A stretch of DNA of 7,351 nt from Actinomycetes bacterium (lineage in GTDB: Bacteria > Actinomycetota > Actinomycetes > Propionibacteriales > Propionibacteriaceae): contig JAEWIK010000377.1 in the NCBI GenBank assembly GCA_023387135.1, forward strand, positions 1-7,351, written 5' to 3'. The translations under genes and the position numbers were made by a program. Position 1 is the first letter of the stretch. The number at the start of each line of letters is the position of its first letter. Below, one piece after another: positions 1 to 6,176 of the stretch. The notes under the pieces were generated by a model that saw only the letters and a list, made by a program, of their open reading frames with translations, ran no database searches and had not been told where the DNA came from.

Positions 1-2064
1 AAGAGGTTCGGTGAGCTGGGACGGGAGACCCCGCGCGGCGAGCTGCTGGCCGGTATCGGCGAGCAGGCGGGCGTGGTGGACGTCGGCGGCGGCCTGGCGG
101 TGACCTTCAAGATCGAGTCCCACAACCATCCCTCCTACGTGGAGCCCTACCAGGGCGCCGCGACCGGCGTGGGAGGCATCGTCCGCGACATCCTGGCGAT
201 GGGGGCGCGCCCGATCGGCGTGATGGACTCGCTGCGCTTCGGCACCCTCGACGCTCCCGACACGGCCAGGGTGCTCCCCGGCATCGTCGCCGGGGTGGGC
301 GGCTACGGCAACTGCCTCGGGCTGCCGAATGTCGGCGGCGAGGTGGTCTTCGATCCCTCCTACTACGGCAACCCGCTGGTGAACGCCCTGTGCGTGGGGG
401 TGCTCAGGCACGAGGACCTGCACCGGGCCTTCGCGTCCGGCGAGGGCAATCTCGTCATCCTGTACGGCGCCGCCACGGGCGGCGACGGCATCGGCGGCGC
501 CTCCATCCTCGCGTCCGAGACGTTCGAGGCCGACGGTCCCGCCAAGCGTCCCGCCGTCCAGGTCGGCGACCCGTTCATGGAGAAGCTGCTCATCGAGTGC
601 ACCCTGGAACTGTTCGCGGCGGGCGTGGTCGTGGGCATCCAGGATCTCGGCGCCGCGGGCATCTCGTGCGCGACCTCCGAACTCGCCAGCGCGGGTGACG
701 GCGGCATGCACGTCGACCTCGACCTGGTGCCCTTGCGCGACCCGACCCTCTCGCCCGAGGAGATCCTCATGAGCGAGTCGCAGGAACGCATGATGGCGGT
801 CGTCGAGCCCTCGAACGTCGACGAGTTCATGGCGATCTGTCGCAAGTGGGACGTGCTCGCCACCGTCATCGGCGAGGTCACCGACGGCGACAGGCTCGTC
901 ATCGACTGGCACGGCGAGCGTGTCGTGGACGTCGAGCCCGCGACTGTCGCGCACGAAGGGCCGGTCTACGACCGTCCGATCACCCGTCCGGCGTGGATCG
1001 ACCAGGTCAACGCCAACAGCGCCAACGTCCTGCCGCGGGCGACCGGGCCCGACGACCTGGCGGCCACCTTCCTCAAGGTGGTCTCGGCGCCGAACCAGGC
1101 GGACAAGTCGTGGATCACCGACCAGTACGACAGGTACGTGCGCGGCAACTCGATCCTGTCCCAGCCCGACGACGCCGGCATGCTCAGGGTCGATGAGGAG
1201 TCTGGCCTCGGCATCGCCCTGGCGACCGACTGCAACGCCCGTTTCACGCTGCTGAACCCCTACCTCGGCGCCCAACTCGCGCTGGCCGAGGCCTACCGCA
1301 ATGTGGCGGCCGCGGGAGCACAGCCTGTCGCCATCACCGACTGCCTCAACTTCGGTTCCCCCGAGGACCCTGAGGTGATGTGGCAGTTCCAGGAGGCGAT
1401 CATCGGCCTCGTGGACGGCTGCAAGCGACTCGGGACCCCCGTCACAGGCGGCAATGTCAGCTTCTACAACCAGACCGGCGGGGCCAACATCCTGCCCACG
1501 CCGGTGGTCGGGATGCTGGGAGTGATCGACGACGTCGCCGACAGGATCACCACAGGCTTCAAAGCGGCCGGGGACCAGGTCTGGTTGCTCGGCACGACCG
1601 CCGAGGACCTCTCGGGCTCGGCGTGGGCAGAGGTGATCCACGGCCACCTCGGCGGCATGCCGCCGGTGCCGGACCTCGATCACGAGGAGCGTCTCGCGTC
1701 GCTCATGGTGGCCGCCGCCAAGCGGCACCTGCTCGCTTCCTCGCACGACCTCGCCGACGGCGGTCTCGCCCAGGCGCTGGCCGAGTCCTGCCTGCGGTTC
1801 GGCAGGTCGGTCGCGGTGAGGCTGCCGGACGGCGACCCGTGCGTCCAGCTGTTCTCCGAGACTCCCGGACGCATCCTGGTCTCGCTGCCCGCCTCGACCG
1901 CCGACGACTTCGGCGCCCTGTGTGCCGAGCACGGAGTGCCGCTGACGAGGCTCGGCGACGTCACGGCGTCGGGTTTCCTGGAGTTCGAGGGACTGTTCGC
2001 GCTGCCGCTCGCCGGCGTCAGGGACAGGTGGGCCAGCCCCCTGCCCGCCGCCATGGGGGCCTGA
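1..2064 (+). CDS. purL: Phosphoribosylformylglycinamidine synthase subunit PurL (5' end cut by window)
   Basis: This is the ATP-dependent synthetase subunit that converts FGAR and glutamine-derived ammonia to FGAM, step 4 of purine synthesis. The frame is open from base 1, so the start lies outside the window; 687 residues are visible. Small-type PurL is usually about 740-770 aa, so roughly 55-80 residues are missing. In window numbering I see KIESHNHPS (37-45, with the catalytic-region histidine H41), the GGDGIGGAS glycine-rich stretch (about 161-169), MSESQERMM (257-265), TGGNVSFYN (482-490) and SHDLADGG (581-588). This is the duplicated AIRS-like architecture. The C-terminus ends soon after the AIRS_C-type region with no glutaminase domain, so it is the small form that needs separate PurQ and PurS, neither of which lies in the window. 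The next gene starts 84 nt downstream. The identity is secure. Confidence 0.97.
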   Translation, partial: KRFGELGRETPRGELLAGIGEQAGVVDVGGGLAVTFKIESHNHPSYVEPYQGAATGVGGIVRDILAMGARPIGVMDSLRFGTLDAPDTARVLPGIVAGVGGYGNCLGLPNVGGEVVFDPSYYGNPLVNALCVGVLRHEDLHRAFASGEGNLVILYGAATGGDGIGGASILASETFEADGPAKRPAVQVGDPFMEKLLIECTLELFAAGVVVGIQDLGAAGISCATSELASAGDGGMHVDLDLVPLRDPTLSPEEILMSESQERMMAVVEPSNVDEFMAICRKWDVLATVIGEVTDGDRLVIDWHGERVVDVEPATVAHEGPVYDRPITRPAWIDQVNANSANVLPRATGPDDLAATFLKVVSAPNQADKSWITDQYDRYVRGNSILSQPDDAGMLRVDEESGLGIALATDCNARFTLLNPYLGAQLALAEAYRNVAAAGAQPVAITDCLNFGSPEDPEVMWQFQEAIIGLVDGCKRLGTPVTGGNVSFYNQTGGANILPTPVVGMLGVIDDVADRITTGFKAAGDQVWLLGTTAEDLSGSAWAEVIHGHLGGMPPVPDLDHEERLASLMVAAAKRHLLASSHDLADGGLAQALAESCLRFGRSVAVRLPDGDPCVQLFSETPGRILVSLPASTADDFGALCAEHGVPLTRLGDVTASGFLEFEGLFALPLAGVRDRWASPLPAAMGA

Positions 2065-2137
2065 TCAGGGTCTGGTCCGGGGCGGAATTGCTCGGTCTGG
2101 CACCGGATCGGGACAAGAATGGGTGAGTTCCATGAGC

Positions 2138-2143
2138 AGGAGG
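2138..2143 (+). promoter_or_regulatory. Shine-Dalgarno site fixing the start of the DUF4870 gene
   Basis: A perfect AGGAGG lies 5 nt upstream of the ATG at 2149. The in-frame ATG 30 nt further upstream (2119) has only a weak GGGACA before it. This decides the choice of 2149 as the start. Confidence 0.8.
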
Positions 2144-2148
2144 CCCGC

Positions 2149-3111
2149 ATGTCCAGTCCCACAGGGTGGGAACGTTCCGAAGCAGAAGAGTCCGAGGTCG
2201 TCGAGGTGATCGACGAGCCGACCAAGCCCGATCCCGCCGACACCGTCGACGCCGAGGTGGTCGAGACGTCGCAGGACGAACCCGCGCAGCCGGACGACAT
2301 CGCCCAGCCGACCGAGCCCGTCACGACCCTCGCGCTCGGTGACGCGGCGCCCGAAGCCCCCGCCGCCACAGCCTTCGACGTCACCGACGCGCCCACCGGC
2401 GCGTCCGCCCCGAGTGCCCCGTCCGCCCCGGCCTCCCAGCCGGGTGGGAGCTGGCTCGACCTGCCCCCGATGCCCGACCTCCCCGGCCTGCCGCCGATGG
2501 CTCCGCCGCCTCCGGCCAGCCAGGGCTTCGGTCCTCTGCCCGGCCAGGCGGCGCCCCAGGCGCAGCAGTACACCCAGCCCACTTTCGGCGTCGGCTACGA
2601 CCACCAGCGCGCGGGTCAGGCGTACGGCCACGGCGCCAACGCCCCGACCGCCACCCAGGCGCCCGGCTACCAGCCTCAGTACCCGCCGGTGACCGGGCAG
2701 TCTCCCTATGCCCCCTACGGCACCCCCGCCGGCGCTGGCTACGGCCAGCTCCAGCCCTACACCGGTTACGACCAGGGCACCGACACCCAACTCGCGGCGA
2801 TGGCCCACTGGCTGCCGCTCGTGGTGACCATGTTCACCGGCGCCTTCGGCTTCGCCGCGCCGCTCATCCTCATGCTGACGCGCGGCAAGACAGACGCCTT
2901 CGTCAGGGCGAACGCCGTCGAGTCGCTGAACTTCCAGCTGACGATGATCGTCGCGATGCTGGCCTCGGCGGTGCTGTCGATCATCGTGATCGGCGTCGCC
3001 GGGCTCATCGTGTTCCCGATCCTGGCGCTGATCTTCCAGATCCTCGGCTCGATCGCCGCCAGCCGCGGCGAGGTGTACCGCTACCCGGTCCGGATCCCGT
3101 TCGTGAAGTGA
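2149..3111 (+). CDS. DUF4870 (Tic20-like) membrane protein with a disordered Pro/Tyr-rich N-terminus
   Basis: A 320-residue protein in two halves. Residues 1 to about 211 look disordered: an acidic stretch (about 8-60, rich in Glu/Asp), a Ser/Ala/Pro linker, a proline block (about 103-123), then a Gly/Pro/Gln segment with ten tyrosines between Y141 and Y207. Residues 212-320 match the DUF4870 pattern: AMAHWLPL, hydrophobic H220-L243, a short polar loop with RGKTDAF, the family-typical ESLNFQLT, hydrophobic L264-S305 (enough for two helices), and the closing GEVYRYPVRIPF. It is therefore a small polytopic inner-membrane protein with a long cytoplasmic tail, by analogy with relatives. The molecular function of DUF4870 is not established. 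Its place between purL and purF suggests shared transcription with purL rather than a purine enzyme role. The start at 2149 is chosen over 2119 by its AGGAGG site. Confidence 0.88.
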   Translation: MSSPTGWERSEAEESEVVEVIDEPTKPDPADTVDAEVVETSQDEPAQPDDIAQPTEPVTTLALGDAAPEAPAATAFDVTDAPTGASAPSAPSAPASQPGGSWLDLPPMPDLPGLPPMAPPPPASQGFGPLPGQAAPQAQQYTQPTFGVGYDHQRAGQAYGHGANAPTATQAPGYQPQYPPVTGQSPYAPYGTPAGAGYGQLQPYTGYDQGTDTQLAAMAHWLPLVVTMFTGAFGFAAPLILMLTRGKTDAFVRANAVESLNFQLTMIVAMLASAVLSIIVIGVAGLIVFPILALIFQILGSIAASRGEVYRYPVRIPFVK

Positions 3112-3117
3112 GGCACT

Positions 3118-3151
3118 GTCCGCCATCCCACCTCGTCGGGGGATGGCGGAC
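3118..3151 (+). terminator. Perfect 12-bp stem-loop between the DUF4870 gene and purF
   Basis: GTCCGCCATCCC (3118-3129) pairs without mismatch with GGGATGGCGGAC (3140-3151) across a 10-nt loop. It begins 6 nt after the DUF4870 stop. The downstream bases are TCCTTC, a poor U-tract, as is common for high-GC actinobacterial terminators. It probably ends the purL-DUF4870 transcript, wholly or in part. It also covers the region where a -35 element for purF would lie, so a regulatory role is possible. Confidence 0.65.
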
Positions 3152-3160
3152 TCCTTCACC

Positions 3161-3166
3161 TAGACT
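3161..3166 (+). promoter_or_regulatory. Predicted -10 box (TAGACT) for a leaderless purF mRNA
   Basis: TAGACT fits the actinobacterial TANNNT -10 consensus. It is followed by exactly 7 nt and then the GTG start of purF at 3174, the standard layout when transcription starts on the first base of the start codon. There is no Shine-Dalgarno sequence before that GTG. No good -35 is visible 16-18 nt upstream, because that space is the right arm of the hairpin. Confidence 0.55.
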
Positions 3167-3173
3167 GTCGCCC

Positions 3174-4640
3174 GTGGCCGAGGACACCGACATCGAAGCC
3201 CTTGAGGCCGACCACCCGCCCCGCGACGCGTGCGGTGTCTTCGGTGTCTGGGCCCCGGGCGAGGACGTCTCCAAGCTCACCTACTTCGGCCTCTTCGCCC
3301 TGCAGCACCGCGGCCAGGAATCCGCCGGCATGGCGGTCAGCAACGGCGAACGCATCATGGTCTTCAAGGACATGGGCCTTGTGTCGCAGGTCTTCGACGA
3401 GCCTGCGCTGAACTCGCTCAAAGGCCACCTGAGCATCGGCCACTGCCGTTACTCCACCACCGGGGCCTCCACGTGGGGCAATGCGCAGCCCACCTTCCGG
3501 GCGACCGCGAACTCCGGCGGCCTGGCGCTCGGCCACAACGGCAACCTGACCAACACCGACGAGCTCGAAGCATGGCTGGTCGAGCAGAACACCGGCGCCA
3601 CCGTCCCGCGCAAGGACAGGATGGACTCCACTTCGGACACGGCCCTGCTCACCGCCCTGCTGTCGGCGTTCTCGGACAAGGGGCTCGAAGCCGCCGCCAT
3701 GACGGTGCTGCCGCGCCTGCTGGGAGCGTTCTGCCTGGTGTTCTGTGACGAGAACACGCTGTTCGCCGCCCGTGACCCCCAGGGCATCCACCCGCTGGTC
3801 CTCGGACGGCTCGAACGCGGCTGGGTCGTGGCGTCGGAGACCGCCGCCCTCGACATCGTCGGGGCGAGCCTGATCCGCGAGATCGAGCCCGGCGAACTGG
3901 TGGTCATCGATGCTGCGGGGCTGCGCAGCAGTCGCTTCGCCGAACCCGCTCCGCGGGGCTGTGTCTTCGAGTACGTCTACCTCGCGCGTCCGGATTCGCT
4001 GATCTCGGGCCGCAGGGTGCACTCCGTCCGCAAGGAGATCGGGCGCACCCTGGCGATGGAGGCGCCCGCCGACGCCGACCTGGTGATCCCCACCCCGGAG
4101 TCGGGGACGCCGTCCGCCATCGGCTACGCCGAGGCGTCGGGGATCCCGTACGGCCAGGGCCTGGTGAAGAACGCCTACGTCGGCAGGACCTTCATCCAGC
4201 CCAGCCAGACGATCAGGCAACTGGGCATCAGGCTCAAGCTCAACCCCATCAGGGACGTCATCGAGGGCAAGCGCCTCGTCGTGGTCGACGACTCGATAGT
4301 CCGCGGCAACACCCAGCGCGCCCTGGTGAGGATGCTCCGTGAGGCGGGTGCCGCAGAAGTACACGTGAGGATCGCGTCGCCGCCCGTGAGCTGGCCCTGC
4401 TACTTCGGCATCGACTTCGCCACCAGGGCGGAACTCATAGCCCCCGGCCTGGAGATCGAGGAGATCTGCCGCTCGATCGGAGCCGACTCGCTGGGCTACA
4501 TCAGCCTGGAAGGCCTGGTGGCCTCGACGGGCATCGCGAAGAAGAGGCTGTGTACCGCCTGCTTCGACGGGGAGTACCCGGTGCCGATCGCGCCGGCTCA
4601 CGCGCTGCAACTCGAACTGGAGGGGAAGGTTGGCTGCTGA
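3174..4640 (+). CDS. purF: Amidophosphoribosyltransferase (PRPP amidotransferase), [4Fe-4S] type
   Basis: Catalyses the first committed step of purine synthesis: PRPP + glutamine to 5-phosphoribosylamine. The protein is 488 aa from GTG 3174. An N-terminal Ntn glutaminase domain begins at C20 (DACGVFGV), which would become the mature N-terminal nucleophile after removal of a 19-residue propeptide. Glutaminase motifs are HCRYSTTG (90-97) and HNGNLTN (121-127). The C-terminal phosphoribosyltransferase domain carries the PRPP loop VVDDSIVRGNT (370-380). All four cysteines of the Bacillus-type iron-sulfur cluster are present: C263 (GCVFEY), C409 (PCYFGID), C460 and C463 (LCTAC). A longer reading from GTG 3108 overlaps the previous stop but would translate the hairpin and has no ribosome site, so 3174 is preferred. 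The 3' end overlaps purM by 11 nt. Feedback control by purine nucleotides is known for the family but not visible here. Confidence 0.97.
   Translation: MAEDTDIEALEADHPPRDACGVFGVWAPGEDVSKLTYFGLFALQHRGQESAGMAVSNGERIMVFKDMGLVSQVFDEPALNSLKGHLSIGHCRYSTTGASTWGNAQPTFRATANSGGLALGHNGNLTNTDELEAWLVEQNTGATVPRKDRMDSTSDTALLTALLSAFSDKGLEAAAMTVLPRLLGAFCLVFCDENTLFAARDPQGIHPLVLGRLERGWVVASETAALDIVGASLIREIEPGELVVIDAAGLRSSRFAEPAPRGCVFEYVYLARPDSLISGRRVHSVRKEIGRTLAMEAPADADLVIPTPESGTPSAIGYAEASGIPYGQGLVKNAYVGRTFIQPSQTIRQLGIRLKLNPIRDVIEGKRLVVVDDSIVRGNTQRALVRMLREAGAAEVHVRIASPPVSWPCYFGIDFATRAELIAPGLEIEEICRSIGADSLGYISLEGLVASTGIAKKRLCTACFDGEYPVPIAPAHALQLELEGKVGC
4619..4625 (+). promoter_or_regulatory. Shine-Dalgarno site for purM inside the purF 3' end
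   Basis: GGAGGGG lies 4 nt before TTG 4630 (6 nt if GGAGG is taken as the core). It supports the unusual TTG start and implies translation of purM coupled to the end of purF. Confidence 0.7.
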
Positions 4641-5694
4641 ACCGACCGCGTACGCCGCAGCGGGAGTCGACATTGAGGCAGGCGACAGGGCCGTCGAGTT
4701 GATGAAGGCCTCGGTGGCCCGCAGCCGCCGCCCCGAGGTCATGGGCGGCCTGGGAGGCTTCGCCGGCCTGTTCGACGCGTCGACGCTGGCCCGCTACCGC
4801 CATCCGGTGCTGGCCACCTCGACGGACGGGGTGGGCACCAAGGTCGCTATAGCGCAGCAACTCGGCGTCTACGACACGATCGGCTTCGACCTCGTCGGCA
4901 TGCTCGTCGACGACCTCGTGGTCTGCGGTGCCGAGCCGCTCTTCGTCACCGACTACATAGCCTGCGGCAAGGTCTACCCCGAGCGGATCGCCGCCATCGT
5001 GGGAGGCATCGCCGACGCGTGCGTGGCGGCGGGTGCCGCGCTGCTGGGCGGCGAGACCGCCGAACACCCCGGCCTGCTGGCTCCCGACGAGTTCGACGTC
5101 GCCGGCGCGACGACGGGGGTCGTCGAGGCGGACCGCCTGCTGGGCGCCGACAGGGTCCGTCCCGGCGACGTGGCGCTCGCCCTGGCGTCCTCGGGCCTGC
5201 ACTCCAACGGCTATTCGCTCGTCAGGCACGTGCTGCTGCGGCAGGCGGGCTGGACCCTCGACAGGCACGTCGACGAGCTCGGGCGCACCCTCGGTGAGGA
5301 ACTGCTGGAACCCACACGGGTGTACGCCAAGCCGTGCCTGGCGCTCGTGGACGCCGTCGAGGTGCACGCCATGAGCCACATCACCGGCGGCGGGCTGGCG
5401 AACAACCTCGCGCGCGTGATCCCCGAGGGCATCGAGGTGGTGCTCGACAGGGCGAGCTGGAGCCCGCAGCCCGTGTTCGGGCTCGTGCAGCGGGTGGGCG
5501 ACGTGTCCCAGGCCGACCTCGAAGCCACCTTGAACATGGGCGTCGGCATGGTGGTGCTGCTCCCCGAGACCGAGGTGGACGCCGCCCGCGAGACGCTCGC
5601 CGGGCACGGCGTCGAGTCGTGGGTGGCGGGGCGCGCGTCGGCGTCCGAGGGCCCAGGAACCGTCAGGCTGGAAGGCTCGCACCCGCACGCCTGA
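4630..5694 (+). CDS. purM: Phosphoribosylformylglycinamidine cyclo-ligase (AIR synthetase)
   Basis: Uses ATP to close the imidazole ring, converting FGAM (the PurL product) to AIR, step 5 of purine synthesis; cytosolic homodimer in the family. The 354-aa length is normal. Motifs in order: YAAAGVDIEAGDRAVELMK near the N-terminus, the nucleotide-binding STDGVGTK (64-71), GFDLVGMLVDDLVVCGAEPL, LLGGETAEHPG (138-148), the SGLHSNGYS loop (188-196), HITGGGLANNL (250-260) and NMGVGMVVLLPE near the end. Asp where many bacteria have Asn in VDDLV is, as I recall, the usual actinobacterial form. The start is TTG at 4630, inside purF; it has a good ribosome site and keeps the conserved N-terminal motif, and no better start exists. 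Co-transcription with purF is near certain. Confidence 0.97.
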   Translation: MAAEPTAYAAAGVDIEAGDRAVELMKASVARSRRPEVMGGLGGFAGLFDASTLARYRHPVLATSTDGVGTKVAIAQQLGVYDTIGFDLVGMLVDDLVVCGAEPLFVTDYIACGKVYPERIAAIVGGIADACVAAGAALLGGETAEHPGLLAPDEFDVAGATTGVVEADRLLGADRVRPGDVALALASSGLHSNGYSLVRHVLLRQAGWTLDRHVDELGRTLGEELLEPTRVYAKPCLALVDAVEVHAMSHITGGGLANNLARVIPEGIEVVLDRASWSPQPVFGLVQRVGDVSQADLEATLNMGVGMVVLLPETEVDAARETLAGHGVESWVAGRASASEGPGTVRLEGSHPHA

Positions 5695-5696
5695 GG

Positions 5697-5734
5697 CGGC
5701 CCGGCCGGAAAGGCGATGCTTTTCCCACGGGCCG
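5697..5734 (+). terminator. Long two-part stem-loop directly after purM
   Basis: Two nested helices begin 2 nt after the purM stop. The outer one is CGGCCCG (5697-5703) with CGGGCCG (5728-5734), 7 perfect base pairs. The inner one is GGAAAGGC (5707-5714) with GCTTTTCC (5718-5725), 8 pairs including one G-T, closing a GAT loop. They are separated by a small 3/2-nt internal loop. There is no U-tract after it. The best reading is the 3' terminator or RNA-stabilising hairpin of the purF-purM transcript. Confidence 0.6.
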
Positions 5735-5803
5735 AGACCCGACGGCCACGCGGCGGGACGAGTGGAGCTCCCGCGGCGGCTGTGTCAGCGCTGGTCGTCG
5801 TCT

Positions 5804-5831
5804 TTGAGAGTGCCGAATCATTGGGTAACCT
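5804..5831 (+). promoter_or_regulatory. Predicted sigma70-type promoter of the DUF3073 gene
   Basis: TTGAGA (5804-5809) and TAACCT (5826-5831) are separated by 16 nt and match 5/6 of TTGACA and the TANNNT -10 pattern. Transcription would start near 5838-5840 and leave an untranslated leader of about 67-69 nt before ATG 5907. It lies after the post-purM hairpin, so DUF3073 expression would be independent of the purine genes. No operator sequence was recognised. Confidence 0.5.
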
Positions 5832-5906
5832 TGCGCTCACGACGAATCTTTGAACCATGCAAGCGGCTCGACCGCTGTGAACAGGCGAGGGGGCTGACCC
5901 GACACT

Positions 5907-6143
5907 ATGGGGCGCGGCCGTGCTAAAGCGAAGCAGACCAAGGTCGCTCGCGATCTCAAGTACCGTTCCTATTCCACCGACTTCGCCTCGCTCGAGCGAG
6001 AGTTGCGCGGCGGCGAGGGAGACCAGGACTTCCCGGTCCCTGCCGACGAGCTCGAGGTGGACGTGGAAGACGACCAGTATTCCGACCTCGCGAGTCGTTA
6101 CGCAGACTTCGACGACGACGAAGACGCGCGCCGCATCAGCTGA
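5907..6143 (+). CDS. DUF3073 family small protein
   Basis: A 78-aa protein of the actinobacterial DUF3073 family, recognised by its opening MGRGRAKAKQTKVARDLKY and the following STDFASLERELRG. Residues 3-20 are strongly basic (Arg/Lys), while residues 37-73 are strongly acidic, including FDDDED at 68-73, so charge is sharply split along the chain. There are no cysteines, signal peptide or membrane segment; it should be cytosolic. No function is established for the family, though it is often found next to purM in actinobacteria, as here. The basic head could bind nucleic acid, which is inference only. The start is fixed by the conserved MGRGRAK, although the nearest purine-rich stretch, GAGGGGG (5887-5893), is 13 nt upstream and too far for a normal ribosome site. 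It converges with the kinase gene, with 15 nt between the stops. Confidence 0.88.
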   Translation: MGRGRAKAKQTKVARDLKYRSYSTDFASLERELRGGEGDQDFPVPADELEVDVEDDQYSDLASRYADFDDDEDARRIS

Positions 6144-6157
6144 GCCTGTCCCGGCCT

Positions 6158-6176
6158 GTCAGGCATAACGCCTGGC
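6158..6176 (+). terminator. Possible weak stem-loop between convergent genes
   Basis: GTCAGGC (6158-6164) pairs with GCCTGGC (6170-6176), 7 pairs including one G-T, around the loop ATAAC. It starts 15 nt after the DUF3073 stop and overlaps the last codons of the convergent kinase gene. There is no U-tract, and the G-T pair becomes a C-A mismatch on the other strand, so it could serve mainly the + strand transcript. It is short enough to be chance. Confidence 0.25.

Noticed and set aside
2060..2069. Palindrome CCTGATCAGG over the purL stop codon
   Set aside because: Only 10 nt with no loop, half of it coding; no reason to call it an operator or terminator.
2069..2100. Direct repeat GGTCTGG (2069-2075 and 2094-2100) after purL
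   Set aside because: Seven bases, two copies, no flanking symmetry or known box; within chance in this composition.
2119..2148. ATG at 2119 as the DUF4870 gene start
   Set aside because: The AGGAGG site is placed for ATG 2149, and the extra ten residues have no support.
2065..3159. 364-codon antisense frame opposite the DUF4870 gene
   Set aside because: Low-complexity Arg/Gly shadow of the proline-rich coding strand; the + strand has a clear DUF4870 domain and an AGGAGG site.
3108..3173. GTG at 3108 as the purF start, overlapping the DUF4870 stop
   Set aside because: A GTGA overlap is a common coupling layout, but it would put the perfect hairpin and the -10-like box inside the coding region, adds residues with no resemblance to PurF, and has no ribosome site.
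3156..4742. 528-codon antisense open frame opposite purF
   Set aside because: It mirrors purF codons, is rich in Arg/Gly/Val/Asp as expected from a GC-rich shadow, and matches no family I know. purF on the other strand is unambiguous.
4501..5688. 395-codon antisense frame opposite purM
   Set aside because: Shadow of purM; no recognisable motif and no ribosome site considered credible.
6144..6160. Tandem GCCTGTC repeat (6144-6150 and 6154-6160) between convergent genes
   Set aside because: Two short copies, partly inside the kinase stop codon; could be chance and suggests no known element.
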